Source: Cupriavidus necator A5-1
GTDB taxonomy: Bacteria > Pseudomonadota > Gammaproteobacteria > Burkholderiales > Burkholderiaceae
Reading direction: 5' to 3'
NCBI RefSeq assembly: GCF_000744095.1
Contig: NZ_JQLI01000001.1
Span: forward strand, 1,798,001 to 1,862,000
Length of the DNA: 64,000 bases
Shown here: positions 7,952-17,261 of the stretch, one piece after another
Layout of the letters: the number at the start of each line of letters is the position of its first letter
Numbering within the stretch: the stretch's first letter is position 1
Made by a program: the position numbers and the translations under genes
The notes under the pieces: generated by a model
What the model was told of the DNA's origin: nothing
Database searches by the model: none
Seen by the model: the letters and a program-made list of their open reading frames with translations, nothing else

Positions 7952-8116
7952 TTACTGGAAGATCAGCACGGTCCCGATGGCCAATACCGTCAGCAGCGTG
8001 CCCAGGCACGCCACGTTCAGGGCTTTTGCCCGGCGCACGGGCCGGCAGATTGCCCACTCGGACTTACGGAATTCGGTCAGTCCGCCTGAGTAAAGCTTCT
8101 CCCAACGCATTTCCAT
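7952..8116 (-). CDS. Possible small single-pass membrane protein
   Basis: 54 residues from the ATG at 8116, preceded by a G-run that could act as a ribosome site. The N-terminal half is charged and the C-terminus ends in one hydrophobic segment (LNVACLGTLLTVLAIGTVLIF). No family recognised. The open frame is short and support is limited to the membrane segment and start context. Confidence 0.4.
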   Translation of the reverse strand: MEMRWEKLYSGGLTEFRKSEWAICRPVRRAKALNVACLGTLLTVLAIGTVLIFQ

Positions 8117-8262
8117 GGTCAGCCCCCCGTCATCCATAAGTCCATTCTTGAGGGTAGCGGGGGCCTTTGCAATAGGTAAAGGGGGGGAGATGGCAGGATG
8201 GACCGTGCCTGCGCACTAATCCATTTGGCTGATAGTCGAGTTGGTCGGCCCAGGCCTGCCTG

Positions 8263-8691
8263 TCACAAGGCAATATGCATCAACGTCCCGACGTCTTGCT
8301 GATCACGGCGGAATTCCTGCGAGGGGAGTACGGCCGGAGGCAAGTCCGAATCGCTGATTGGCATAAAGCCCAGGCGCGCGAAATAGCCGGCCGCGGTCTT
8401 TGTCTGCAACACGATAGACTCGACGCCCTCCGGACGGACGGCTGCCACGATGGCGGAAATCAGAAGTTCGCCAAGACCTGCAGACCTTGCGCGTAGGGCA
8501 ACAGCGAGCCCGCGAAGGACACCCGTATTCTCATATCGCTCCAAACCTGCGCAACCGAGAAGCCCCGCGTTGTCGCGGACTACCATGTATTGAGTGATAT
8601 GTTCGCGCACCCCCATGACGGACAGGGAGGAGGCGCGTAGAAGGGCTTCGATCTCCTGCCGGTCGCTCTCGGTGGCATAGTAAGGACGCAT
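8263..8691 (-). CDS. GNAT family N-acetyltransferase (ArsN-like)
   Basis: 142 residues with the GNAT fold: DRQEIEALLRASSL in helix 1, a substrate strand GLLGCAGLERYENTGVLRGLAV, the acetyl-CoA loop (ARSAGLGELLISAIV in place of the usual R/Q-x-x-G-x-G/A) and YFARLGFMPI near the end. Length and pattern fit the ArsN2-type acetyltransferases often found with arsenic genes, but no ars gene is nearby. The start at 8691 is chosen because GAAGGAG lies 7 bp upstream. Confidence 0.75.
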   Translation of the reverse strand: MRPYYATESDRQEIEALLRASSLSVMGVREHITQYMVVRDNAGLLGCAGLERYENTGVLRGLAVALRARSAGLGELLISAIVAAVRPEGVESIVLQTKTAAGYFARLGFMPISDSDLPPAVLPSQEFRRDQQDVGTLMHIAL

Positions 8692-8933
8692 GGCGTGCTC
8701 CTTCACGCATAGTTGGTCCTTCTATCCTACTTTTGTGGGGATGCTTCCGCCTGTAGGGATTGTTCTTAAGTAGATTTGCTACCTTATGCTGTCTTGCTTG
8801 CCAGATGGGGATCTGGCACCTCATGCCGGGTGAGCACGCGAGCGATATGAATGATGAGGCGCTGTGTCACGGTCCAGGGACAGGCCGTGGAGCAAGTGCG
8901 TTGCTATGCCGGTTGTGGGAAGGTCAAGCCTGT

Positions 8934-9305
8934 CTAACTCCAGACGAGCGTCGTTTCCTGCAGCAAATGGCCAGGCAAGATGTAGTCGCCGTGCTCGATG
9001 GCCAGGCTCTCCAATTCGCACAGGCTCTCCTCGGGCAGGGCAGTCAGGTCGAACCTGCAGTAGAGGTATCGCTGTCTGAACGTGAGTTTTTCGCTCCGCA
9101 GCCCTCGGGCTAGTGCGTCAGCGGATTCGACACAGATATGCTCGGAGGTTCGATACTGGACATCGACACCACATTTTTGTCCAAGGCGTCCAAGCTCGAG
9201 CGCATCCTCCCACGCCGACTCATAGTCCAGTTCGACTGTGCCCTCTGCGCGTGCCTTGATGTACTCAACTGCACTAGCCCGGTTGCGGGCGATGTATGCG
9301 CTCAT
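8934..9305 (-). CDS. Hypothetical protein
   Basis: 123 residues from the ATG at 9305 (GGAGACTCCC just upstream). Soluble, mixed charge, beginning SAYIARNRASAVEYIKARAEG with a later CRFDLTALPEESLCELE segment and four cysteines. No signal, membrane segment or known motif seen. It belongs to a run of small minus-strand genes up to 10200. Confidence 0.5.
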   Translation of the reverse strand: MSAYIARNRASAVEYIKARAEGTVELDYESAWEDALELGRLGQKCGVDVQYRTSEHICVESADALARGLRSEKLTFRQRYLYCRFDLTALPEESLCELESLAIEHGDYILPGHLLQETTLVWS

Positions 9306-9409
9306 GGGAGTCTCCGCGATGGAGTCATCGCGCAAAAATATACCCATAACAGGGATGTGACGCAAGCGGGTGAAGGCGACCATTGGGCGGTGGGCTCGGC
9401 GCAGCTCAC

Positions 9410-9559
9410 TTACCTGGCCACGTGGGCCAGGCGATTCCGCCAGTACCGAAGCGAGTGCTTCGCTTTGTGAAGCACCGGCTTGCGGTGGATTCCCACTCGG
9501 ATGATAAGGGCGTAGAGCGCGATCAGCATCCCCAGGAACGCAAGTGGCCAGATTGTCAT
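9410..9559 (-). CDS. Small membrane protein
   Basis: 49 residues from the ATG at 9559, which has a strong site (AAGGAGG) 5 bp upstream. One N-terminal hydrophobic helix (TIWPLAFLGMLIALYALIIRV) is followed by a basic tail (HRKPVLHKAKHSLRYWRN), giving a typical membrane anchor with a cytoplasmic positive tail. No family recognised. Confidence 0.55.
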   Translation of the reverse strand: MTIWPLAFLGMLIALYALIIRVGIHRKPVLHKAKHSLRYWRNRLAHVAR

Positions 9560-9636
9560 TGGACCCTCCTTGGACAAGTCCGTGTGGGCGCGCTCGAAGG
9601 GCCGCACCCGTGCCGCACCGAGTGTGTGGCCATACC

Positions 9637-9954
9637 TCACCGCATACTCCCTTTCATGCTCTCGGTTTCCATCGCGGCGTGCCATTCCTCATACGCCTCG
9701 ATCGGCTCCATTTCCTGGTCGATGAACGCGGCAGCGCGTTCGGCGACGGCGAATGCATCAGGGGGGATGTCACCCTGGCTGTCATCCTCGGTACTTGGAG
9801 GCAACAACATGTCCTCGAGCATGCCGTGCAACTCGGGTGTATTCCATGGCTGGCCCAGCCTGGCCTTCCGTTTGAAGTAGTGACGGATCTCCGAGTTTTG
9901 TTCTGCGGTAAGTGGAAGCCCTCGGAACGTAGCGTCCGTGTTGTAATGATTCAT
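9637..9954 (-). CDS. Hypothetical soluble protein
   Basis: 105 residues from the ATG at 9954. GGGAG sits 6 bp upstream of this ATG but touches the other in-frame ATG at 9960, so 9954 is preferred. Acidic in its C-terminal half with helices (DAFAVAERAAAFIDQEMEP, EAYEEWHAAME). No recognised domain. Confidence 0.5.
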   Translation of the reverse strand: MNHYNTDATFRGLPLTAEQNSEIRHYFKRKARLGQPWNTPELHGMLEDMLLPPSTEDDSQGDIPPDAFAVAERAAAFIDQEMEPIEAYEEWHAAMETESMKGSMR

Positions 9955-10062
9955 ATACATCTCCCGAAGCAGTCTGCGTTTCCAATGGAGGTATCAGAAT
10001 CGATGTGGAACCTTACCGGCTGCCTGGTTGACAAGATCTTGCGTCTGCGTGCCTAAGCTCAC

Positions 10063-10200
10063 TCACTTCCTCTTCTTGGCGACATCATCGTTCCCCACAC
10101 GAGACTGAACCGTGCTGAAGGGGGACGCGGGTACCGACGGCTTCTTGGGTTGCTTCGGTTTCTTGGCTTCGCGATTGCCACGTAGTTGACTTTTGGCCAT
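10063..10200 (-). CDS. Very small lysine-rich basic protein
   Basis: 45 residues starting MAKSQLRGNREAKKPKQPKK and ending VAKKRK, with CAGGAG 10 bp upstream of the ATG. Tiny Lys/Pro-rich proteins beginning MAK-x-Q are common in Burkholderiales, which is my reason for calling it; their role is unknown to me. It is too short to be found by ordinary length cut-offs. Confidence 0.6.
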   Translation of the reverse strand: MAKSQLRGNREAKKPKQPKKPSVPASPFSTVQSRVGNDDVAKKRK

Positions 10201-10658
10201 GCTGGTACTCCTGGTGATTTGCTGTGCCGGACTGGCAATCTCAGCATACGCGCTTAATCCCCGACACAGGAGATATCTTTCGTGGGGCTCGGGTAGGGAC
10301 GATTGCCGGCAAACCTCAAGCTATGCCCCGCAAGAAAATGACCAAAATGCGGCAGGTTGGTGACCGCGGCAAAGTCGCCGTGGGAGCGGATCGACAACCC
10401 TGTTCAGGGAAACGAGCGCATACTGGGCTGCAGCACGACATCGTTGTGGACGTTCAGTGCGCTGGCGCATCCCGGCGCTATATCGGAGCGTTCCGTCAGG
10501 CCCACGTTTATTCGCGGTGGCCAACTAGGCACATCAGGAACGCATTTCAGCGAGCCAACCACTTCGGCATGCCTGGTGGCAAGCCAGGCTGCCCGCTGTC
10601 CCGTTCACCAATGTACCCACTTGGGCTCCTCGCCTACGCGCCCGATTCAGGAGTCGTT
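10201..10658. other. Intergenic region without recognisable gene
   Basis: About 460 bp between the small basic gene and the histidine kinase. Frames here are open on the plus strand but show no protein-like composition or start signal, apart from CAGGAG just before the kinase ATG at 10659. It probably holds the two divergent promoters; none could be picked with confidence. Confidence 0.5.
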
Positions 10659-12293
10659 ATGCACAAAAAGGAGCGCAAAGGCACGGACCGAGCGGTAAAA
10701 GCCGGCGTCGCGCAAGCATCTCACGCCAGCGGTTCCTATATCCCTGAGTCCCCGGGTTCCATCGCTCGTCTTGGAACGCATTTCTTCCGCCTGCTCGAAA
10801 GCCTGCCTGCGGGCGCCTACACCTGTGATGAAGCCGGGTTGATCACGTACTTCAATGCCCGGGCGACCCAGGTATGGGGGAGAAGCCCTCGCCTGAACGA
10901 TCCTGCCGATCGCTACTGCGGTTCGTTCCGGCTGTTTGCGGCTGACGGCACGCCGATTCCGCACGAACAATGCTGGATGGCCCTCGCCTTGCGAAACCGC
11001 CGCAGCTATGACGGTGAGGAAATCGTGATCGAACGTCCCGATGGCCAGCGGCTTTCAGTCCTCGCCTACGCCAATCCGCTTACTGGTGAAAACGGCGTCC
11101 CGATGGGTGCGGTCAATGTCCTGGTCGACGTGAGTGCATTGAAGCGGACCCACGAGCAGTTGGAGCAAGTCAATCGCGCGAATGACCGTTACATTGCCAC
11201 CCTCTCGCATGAACTGCGCAATCCGCTCGCGCCAATCCGCAGTTCACTGGAGACATTGCGGCGCGCACCGATCGATGGCGCTTTCCGGGCCGCCCTGGAT
11301 ATCATCGATCGCCAGTTTGGCCACCTGGCCCGCCTGGTTGACGATCTGCTGGAGGACGCGCGAATTACGTCCGGTCAGTTCGAACTGCGGCGCGAGCCCA
11401 TCGATCTCAGGACCGCCATCCTGGCCGGCGTGGAAATAAGCCAGCCGCTGATTTCAGGTGCTGCCTTGACGCTTATCGTGGAGTTGGGCGACGAGCCGCT
11501 GCCGGTCGAAGGCGATTCCACACGACTGGCACAGGCAGTCGCAAATCTCCTGAACAATTCCGCCAGATATACAGGCGTCGGCGGTACGGTATCGCTCACG
11601 GCATGCCGCAGGGGCCCGAACGCGTTTATCGCAGTCCACGATACCGGCGCAGGCATCGCGCCGGACAAGCTCACCAGCATTTTTGACATGTTCGTGCGAG
11701 GTGACGAAGCGAGCCGGCATGCCACGGAAGGCTTGGGTATCGGACTGTCGCTGGTGCGCACGATCATCGAGCTGCACGGTGGTTCCGTTACCGCGCACAG
11801 CGATGGGATCGGACGCGGGGCAGAGTTCAGGCTGCGACTACCGCTGGTGGCGCATGCCGCGGCGACGCAGACCGCTCCGTCAGCGGTAGCGCAAAAGCGG
11901 GTGGATGCGCTCACTGCTGGTCGTATCCTGGTTGTCGACGATAACCAGGACGCTGCCGAAAGCGCCAGGATGCTACTGGAGCTGTGGGGCAATGATGTGC
12001 GTGTGGCCCTGGACGGTGCGAGCGCCTTGCAGATAGCGGAAGCGTTTCGTCCCGAATTGGTCTTGCTGGATATTGGCTTGCCCGATATGGAGGGCTATGA
12101 CGTCGCGCGTGCTCTGCGGAAGCAGCCCTGGGGCGAAAGCATCCTGCTGGTGGCCGTCACCGGGTGGGGCCAGGGGCACGACCGCGCGAAATCGCGGGAC
12201 GCGGGCGTCGATTTGCACTTGGTCAAGCCAGTCGATTTCACTTGCCTTGCGGAGGAACTCAGCCATCGTGGTGTGAGCCGCCACCTGGCGTGA
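10659..12293 (+). CDS. Hybrid sensor histidine kinase with PAS and receiver domains
   Basis: 544-residue soluble two-component protein. Order: PAS-like sensor (about 40-155, LLESLPAGAYTCDEAGLITYFN), HisKA dimerisation domain with phospho-accepting His184 in ATLSHELRNPLAP, HATPase (about 280-400: N-box AVANLLNNSARYT, G-box EGLGIGLSLVRTIIELHGG) and a C-terminal receiver (about 418-540) with phospho-Asp471 in LLDIGLPDMEGYD and LVKPVD near its end. No transmembrane segment, so the signal is cytoplasmic. Start chosen at 10659 for CAGGAG upstream. It is not paired with a separate response regulator; stand-alone hybrid kinases of this type often feed a remote phosphorelay. Confidence 0.9.
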   Translation: MHKKERKGTDRAVKAGVAQASHASGSYIPESPGSIARLGTHFFRLLESLPAGAYTCDEAGLITYFNARATQVWGRSPRLNDPADRYCGSFRLFAADGTPIPHEQCWMALALRNRRSYDGEEIVIERPDGQRLSVLAYANPLTGENGVPMGAVNVLVDVSALKRTHEQLEQVNRANDRYIATLSHELRNPLAPIRSSLETLRRAPIDGAFRAALDIIDRQFGHLARLVDDLLEDARITSGQFELRREPIDLRTAILAGVEISQPLISGAALTLIVELGDEPLPVEGDSTRLAQAVANLLNNSARYTGVGGTVSLTACRRGPNAFIAVHDTGAGIAPDKLTSIFDMFVRGDEASRHATEGLGIGLSLVRTIIELHGGSVTAHSDGIGRGAEFRLRLPLVAHAAATQTAPSAVAQKRVDALTAGRILVVDDNQDAAESARMLLELWGNDVRVALDGASALQIAEAFRPELVLLDIGLPDMEGYDVARALRKQPWGESILLVAVTGWGQGHDRAKSRDAGVDLHLVKPVDFTCLAEELSHRGVSRHLA

Positions 12294-12311
12294 CCAGAAG
12301 TCATCGCCCAC

Positions 12312-12518
12312 TCAAAACTTGATGTCCCGAGCCGCTTCACGCCCTTGCTGCTTGGTCTGCCGCTTATCCTGCCGGCATTGCGGGTTGCTCTTCTGGTCGG
12401 CGGCGCGGCAGTCCTGCTTGGTTTGCCGTGAATCCTGACGCGTTTCCTGGCGCCCTGCGCGGCGCTGTTGCGCTTGCTCGGTTGCCCACGACATCCCCGA
12501 CAAGGTTGCCAGAAACAT
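12312..12518 (-). CDS. Small secreted Gln/Arg-rich protein
   Basis: 68 residues from the ATG at 12518, or 71 from a GTG at 12527. A short hydrophobic leader (FLATLSGMSWA) precedes a highly polar Gln/Arg/Lys mature part (EQAQQRRAGRQETRQDSRQ) containing two cysteines. It resembles cationic periplasmic or outer-membrane-associated small proteins but matches no family I can name. No clear ribosome site, so the start is uncertain. Confidence 0.5.
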   Translation of the reverse strand: MFLATLSGMSWATEQAQQRRAGRQETRQDSRQTKQDCRAADQKSNPQCRQDKRQTKQQGREAARDIKF

Positions 12519-12692
12519 CGTAACCACCAGAGCGATGAGCCGAGGCTTTGTATCGAGATGTGGCCTCCCGCGGAAGACGTCCGGAAACCTGTATCGCGTC
12601 CCCGACTTTATGCGCCCCCTTGGCCCATGGCTAGTTTTTCCTGTGGCGCGGCGGCGGACATGGGTGGCCGTGCGCGCGCCCTGGCATATGCT

Positions 12693-13460
12693 TCAGCCAG
12701 CCAGCTCCCGGTGCAACGCCACGTATTCCTGCGCAAGCTTGTGGCGTGGATCCAGATGGATCATGGGGGTCGCGTGCTGGTGCGATTCGCGGATCTTCAC
12801 CGACGAAGACAGCCGCGATTCCAGTACCGGCAGGCCCTCGCTTACCAGTTCTTCGACCAGCTTGAGCGGCAGGCTGGCGCGCGGCTGGAACTGGTTGATC
12901 ACAATGCCTTCGACCTGCAGCCCGTCGTTGTGGTCCTGCTGGATTTCTTTCACGTTATCGAGCAGCGTGTAGAGGGCACGGCGCGAGAAGTCATCGCAGT
13001 CGAACGGGATCAGGCAGCGCTCCACGGCGATCAGCGCGGACCGGGTATAGAAATTCAGGGCCGGGGGCGTGTCGATGTAAATCGCGTCATAGATCGCCTC
13101 CAGCTCGAGCAGGGCATCGCGCAGCTTGTAGATCTTGTAGCGGGATTCGAGCTTGCCATGCAGGGAATCCAGGTCAGGATGCGCCGGCATCACATCCAGA
13201 TTCTCAAACGGCGTCGGGTGGACAAATGACGTCAGGTCCACCGGCTTGAAGGTGTAGGTCAGGGAGGTTTCAAAGAAGTTCGCGACCGTCGGACTTGCCT
13301 CTCCGGCCTGCGCGCCCAGCAGGTACTGGCTCGAGTTACCTTGCGCATCCAGGTCGATGACCAGGGTGCGCAAGCCCTCGCTGGCGCTGATCGCCGCGAG
13401 ATTGCATACGATGGTCGACTTGCCAACCCCGCCCTTCTGATTGAATACGACGCGCCGCAT
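12693..13460 (-). CDS. ParA/Soj family partition-type ATPase, orphan
   Basis: 255 residues. The deviant Walker A motif at the extreme N-terminus is QKGGVGKST, the A' motif is LVIDLDAQGNSS, and Walker B-like YDAIYIDTPPAL lies near residue 120. This architecture lacks the N-terminal DNA-binding domain of plasmid P1-type ParA. Start taken at 13460 after GGGGGA. No parB or parS-like gene is adjacent, so it may position another cargo or be a remnant of a partition system. Confidence 0.85.
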   Translation of the reverse strand: MRRVVFNQKGGVGKSTIVCNLAAISASEGLRTLVIDLDAQGNSSQYLLGAQAGEASPTVANFFETSLTYTFKPVDLTSFVHPTPFENLDVMPAHPDLDSLHGKLESRYKIYKLRDALLELEAIYDAIYIDTPPALNFYTRSALIAVERCLIPFDCDDFSRRALYTLLDNVKEIQQDHNDGLQVEGIVINQFQPRASLPLKLVEELVSEGLPVLESRLSSSVKIRESHQHATPMIHLDPRHKLAQEYVALHRELAG

Positions 13461-13807
13461 TTGTCCCCCTGGAGTAGATCGTTCTGAAGGCGAAAGCATA
13501 CCTTAGCGGGGCGGTGGACGGCAGCAGATGCTTGGCGCGCCGTTCCACGCTCCAAACTCCATGGCAGCCCTGCAGCGGTCGGTGGGCGTTCCAGCTCCTC
13601 CACGCGTATCGCCTACGCGTTTACCCGGGGCGAAATTCGACGCCCCGTGTAAGAAGCAGGTAAGGGGAGCCCGTTAATTTATGCAGCACGGACTTCGGAT
13701 GACGCCACGCATGGGCCTGTCGGAACGGCACGCCAGCGTGGACTGATCGCATCCGGCGCAGCATCGGCTGCAACCGCAATGCGAAGCATAAATGGCAGGA
13801 GACAGGA
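13461..13807. other. Intergenic region between parA-like gene and DUF485 gene
   Basis: About 350 bp, divergent promoter space. A small hairpin (GGGGCG 13627-13632 / CGCCCC 13641-13646) is the only structure seen; it has no U-tract. No gene recognised. Confidence 0.4.
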
Positions 13808-14113
13808 ATGAATGAAGATCTGGTCAGGAGACTAAAGGCAAATCACCGGTATCGCGAGCTGGTCCGCAGGCGCACAAGGCTTGGGTGGACGTTGACCGCC
13901 GCCATGCTCGTCATCTATTACGGCTACGTGCTGCTCATTGCCTTCGACAAGGAACTTCTGGCCGCGAAGATGGGCCAAGGCGTGATGACGTGGGGCATGC
14001 CGATCGGCCTGTTCGTGATCGTATTTACCGTTGCCATCACCGGGTTCTACGTGCGCCATGCCAATGGCGCCTACGATGAGCTGACGGAGCAGATCAAGCG
14101 GGAGGTGGCATGA
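13808..14113 (+). CDS. DUF485 membrane protein, partner of acetate permease
   Basis: 101 residues with two membrane helices ([18 protein letters not shown] and [19 protein letters not shown]) separated by a short loop, the standard DUF485 (YjcH) layout. DUF485 genes almost always sit directly before actP-type sodium:solute symporters. The stop overlaps the actP start as ATGA, giving translational coupling. CAGGAGACAGG precedes the start. Confidence 0.93.
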   Translation: MNEDLVRRLKANHRYRELVRRRTRLGWTLTAAMLVIYYGYVLLIAFDKELLAAKMGQGVMTWGMPIGLFVIVFTVAITGFYVRHANGAYDELTEQIKREVA

Positions 14114-15771
14114 AAACCCGTCACACAATCCTCGCCTGCGCGGCGCTGCTGCTGTCGACGGCCGCGCTCGCGGCCGGTGGCGACATGGGCCAGGCGGTGC
14201 GGCAGCCGACCAACTGGACGGCAATCGGGATGTTCGTGCTGTTCGTCATCGGCACGCTGTACATCACCAAGTGGGCGGCATCGAAGACCAAATCCGCCGC
14301 GGCATTCTATACGGGCGGGGGCGGCATCACCGGCTTCCAGAACGGCCTGGCGATCGCCGGCGATTTCATGTCGGCGGCGTCTTTTCTCGGCATTTCGGCT
14401 GCGGTCTACGCCAACGGCTATGACGGCCTGATCTATTCCATTGGCTTCCTTGTCGGCTGGCCGGTCATTACCTTCCTGATGGCGGAGCGGCTGCGCAACC
14501 TCGGCCGGTTCACCTTCGCCGACGTGGCGGCGTATCGCTTCAAGCAGGGGCCGGTCCGTGCATTCGCGGCGTCGGGCACGCTGGTGGTAGTGGCTTTCTA
14601 CCTGATCGCGCAGATGGTAGGCGCCGGGCAACTGATCAAGCTGCTGTTCGGGCTGGAATACTGGATCGCGGTGGTCATCGTGGGCGGGCTCATGATGGTG
14701 TACGTGCTGTTCGGCGGCATGACGGCAACGACGTGGGTCCAGATCATCAAGGCCTGCCTGCTGCTCGGCGGCGCTTCGTTCATGGCCTTCATGGTGCTGG
14801 CGCAGTTCCACTTCAGCCCCGAGGACTTGTTCGCGAAAGCCGTTGAAGTCCACGCCAAGCAGGACTCGATCATGGGGCCGGGCAATTTCATCAAGGATCC
14901 CGTCTCGGCCATCTCGTTTGGCATTGCGCTGATGTTCGGCACGGCCGGCCTGCCGCACATCCTGATGCGGTTCTTCACCGTGCCCAACGCCAAGGAGGCG
15001 CGCAAGTCGGTGTTCTGGGCGACTACCTGGATCGGCTACTTCTACATCCTGACCTTTATCATCGGTTTTGGTGCGATCGTGCTGGTCGGGACCAACCCGA
15101 GCTTCCAGGATGCCAGCGGCAAGCTGCATGGCGGCGTCAATATGGCGGCCGTGCACCTTGCCAACGCGGTGGGCGGGAATGTGTTCCTCGGTTTCATCTC
15201 CGCCGTGGCGTTTGCAACGATCCTGGCCGTCGTGGCCGGCCTGACCCTTGCCGGTGCATCCGCCGTGTCGCACGATCTCTATGCAACGGTATTCAAGAAG
15301 GGCAAGGCGACCAGTGCCGTTGAACTGCGTGTGTCGCGCATCACGACCGTCATCCTCGGCCTGGTCGCGGTGGTCCTCGGCATTGTCTTCGAGAAGCAGA
15401 ACATCGCGTTCATGGTGTCGCTCGCCTTCGCCGTGGCGGCGTCGGCCAACTTCCCGGTGCTGTTCATGTCGGTGCTGTGGAAGGGCTGCACCACCCGGGG
15501 CGCGACCGTGGGCGGCTTCCTGGGACTGCTGACGGCGGTGGTCCTGACCATCCTGTCGCAGGCGGTCTGGGTCGATGTGTTCCACTTCAAGGACGCGCCG
15601 TTCCCGTACACGTCCCCGGCATTGTTTTCGATGACGGCGGGCTTCCTCGGGATCTGGTTCTTCTCGATTACCGACAAGTCGAAGCGGGCCCTGCTGGACA
15701 AGGCTGGCTTTGAAGCCCAGGAGCTGCGCTCCGAGACCGGTATCGGTGCTGTAGAGGCAGCAAGTCACTGA
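14110..15771 (+). CDS. actP: Cation/acetate symporter ActP (sodium:solute symporter family)
   Basis: 553-residue SSS-family permease for acetate, and often propionate, glycolate or pyruvate. An N-terminal hydrophobic signal ([15 protein letters not shown]) precedes about 13 membrane helices, including the family signature [25 protein letters not shown] and [21 protein letters not shown]. Length fits E. coli ActP (about 549). It is coupled to the DUF485 gene. No acetyl-CoA synthetase is adjacent, so this is a stand-alone uptake pair. Confidence 0.93.
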   Translation: MKTRHTILACAALLLSTAALAAGGDMGQAVRQPTNWTAIGMFVLFVIGTLYITKWAASKTKSAAAFYTGGGGITGFQNGLAIAGDFMSAASFLGISAAVYANGYDGLIYSIGFLVGWPVITFLMAERLRNLGRFTFADVAAYRFKQGPVRAFAASGTLVVVAFYLIAQMVGAGQLIKLLFGLEYWIAVVIVGGLMMVYVLFGGMTATTWVQIIKACLLLGGASFMAFMVLAQFHFSPEDLFAKAVEVHAKQDSIMGPGNFIKDPVSAISFGIALMFGTAGLPHILMRFFTVPNAKEARKSVFWATTWIGYFYILTFIIGFGAIVLVGTNPSFQDASGKLHGGVNMAAVHLANAVGGNVFLGFISAVAFATILAVVAGLTLAGASAVSHDLYATVFKKGKATSAVELRVSRITTVILGLVAVVLGIVFEKQNIAFMVSLAFAVAASANFPVLFMSVLWKGCTTRGATVGGFLGLLTAVVLTILSQAVWVDVFHFKDAPFPYTSPALFSMTAGFLGIWFFSITDKSKRALLDKAGFEAQELRSETGIGAVEAASH

Positions 15772-15908
15772 ACAGCGGTCTCGACGCATCTGGCTTGTGC
15801 CTGCCGCCGTTCAACGGGTGACTGGCGGTGGGCGCTTGTGGCCGGGAAGGGGAGGTGGAGGTCGGCGATCAGCCGGTTGGCCATCGTCAACCCTTCCCGG
15901 TTGCGCGT

Positions 15909-16628
15909 TTACCGAAGCTCGAAGTCGGCCAGGTCGATCCAGACCAGCAGGCGATCGCGATCCGGGCGCAGATCTGCGCCGCGCGGGTGGGCACGTCGCT
16001 GACGCGGGAAGCGGATGCCCTGGACTTCAACCATGTCATAGACATACTGAGCCGCAGGGAGGGCGTCGGACACGTCAACCTGGTAGTCGTGACGGCGAAG
16101 CAGGAAATCCGGGCCGAAATAGAATTCCTGAACCGGGCTGTGGGTGGCAATGTCAGGCGGAAACGTTGCACGCAGAACCCGCCAGGTCTCGCCGTCCTCG
16201 TTCCAGGGAGCGACCTCCTCGACGGTGACGCCTGGCATGGCGAGCAGGAATGGCGTTGTCAGATAGGTCCACAGGGCATAGCCACTGAAATAGGCCCGGT
16301 GCAGTGAATCCCAGTGTGTGTCCAGACCGTGGCCGTCAAACGCTGCTCTGGGATTTTCCCGATCTGCGATGGTCGCGTTGTTGCCGTCCCGGATCACGAC
16401 CCGGTTCGGCACGAACGTCATGACGTAATCGGGTGCCCCGTAGGGAGTCACGGTCATCCATTCCTCGTGCGTCTTTGCGGTGACGCGGCGGAGGTTGTCG
16501 TCCGCGGCCAGGCCTTTTGTCCCCCAGAGGTCGCCTCCGGAGACGATGGTGGCGCTTACCGTCTCGAAAGCGTTCCAGCGTTCAAGGCCGCCATGTGCGG
16601 CGATCACTGGTTTCAGAAGGTCGTTCAC
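15909..16628 (-). CDS. Hypothetical protein, lipoprotein-sorting-like fold suspected
   Basis: 239 residues if started at the GTG at 16628, which has GGAG 8 bp upstream; frames extend to 16676 without a better start. Sequence includes LLKPVIAAHGGLERWNAFETV, TAKTHEEWMTVTPYGAPDYVM, PFLLAMPGVTVEEV and TWRVLRATFPPDI. The pattern of short beta-strands with a substrate-like FYFGPDFLLRRHDY resembles outer-membrane lipoprotein-sorting-like domains, but this is a weak impression. It lies upstream of nothing obvious and shares strand with MaoC and HxlR genes. Confidence 0.6.
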   Translation of the reverse strand: MNDLLKPVIAAHGGLERWNAFETVSATIVSGGDLWGTKGLAADDNLRRVTAKTHEEWMTVTPYGAPDYVMTFVPNRVVIRDGNNATIADRENPRAAFDGHGLDTHWDSLHRAYFSGYALWTYLTTPFLLAMPGVTVEEVAPWNEDGETWRVLRATFPPDIATHSPVQEFYFGPDFLLRRHDYQVDVSDALPAAQYVYDMVEVQGIRFPRQRRAHPRGADLRPDRDRLLVWIDLADFELR

Positions 16629-16720
16629 ATCAGAAGCTCCGTCGTCCAGCAGGACGAGTGATGCCTGCACGTTCAAATTGCTGCCCGCCGCACACTGGCC
16701 GCTACGATCGCCGCCTGCGT

Positions 16721-17179
16721 CTATGCCTCGGCCGCGGGACGCCGTTGCACGACCAGATTGCCGGTGAAGACCTGCACTGGCTCGTCATCCTGGTTGAACG
16801 TCGTGGTGCGCACCTTCACGATGCCCTGGTCGGGGCGCGACTTCGAAGTCCGTACGTCCAGGATCTCGCTCTCGACATGCAGCTCGTCGCCGGGGCGCAC
16901 CGGCTTGGGCCAACGCAATTCCTCGAAGCCTGCGCCGATGATGCCGCCCGCGGGCCGGAATTCGCTGTCGACGAGCAGGCGCATGGTCAGTGCCGCCGTG
17001 TGCCAGCCGCTCGCAGCCAGTCCGCGAAACAGCGTGTCGCGTGCCGTGGCGTCATCGAGATGGAAAGGCTGCGGGTCGAACTCGGCGGCGAAGGACTTGA
17101 TCCGGTCCGCTTCTACGCGCAGCCGCCCGGAACGGTATTTCTGGCCCGGGGCCAGATCCTCGATGAATTGGACGTTCAT
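16721..17179 (-). CDS. MaoC family (R)-hydratase-like dehydratase
   Basis: 152-residue single hot-dog domain. The catalytic-site pattern FAAEFDPQPFHLDDATAR contains the Asp and His of the MaoC/R-specific enoyl-CoA hydratase motif, followed by GLAASGWHTAALTMRLLVD and LRWPKPVRPGDELHVESEI. Such proteins hydrate enoyl-CoA thioesters. GAGGAG lies upstream of the ATG. The adjacent HxlR gene, on the same strand, is a possible regulator. Confidence 0.88.
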   Translation of the reverse strand: MNVQFIEDLAPGQKYRSGRLRVEADRIKSFAAEFDPQPFHLDDATARDTLFRGLAASGWHTAALTMRLLVDSEFRPAGGIIGAGFEELRWPKPVRPGDELHVESEILDVRTSKSRPDQGIVKVRTTTFNQDDEPVQVFTGNLVVQRRPAAEA

Positions 17180-17261
17180 GTTTTTTTGCTCCTCGGTTAT
17201 TTCACGCTGATTCGTGGCACACCATTTCGACTTTCAATCTGGCGAGATGAGCCCTCCAACC

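Noticed and set aside
12312..12518. Antimicrobial or toxin peptide
   Set aside because: The small size and basic charge prompted the idea, but no toxin motif, immunity gene or partner is present.
14071..15789. 572-residue open frame opposite actP
   Set aside because: Antisense shadow of a well-supported permease gene; no protein-like motifs.
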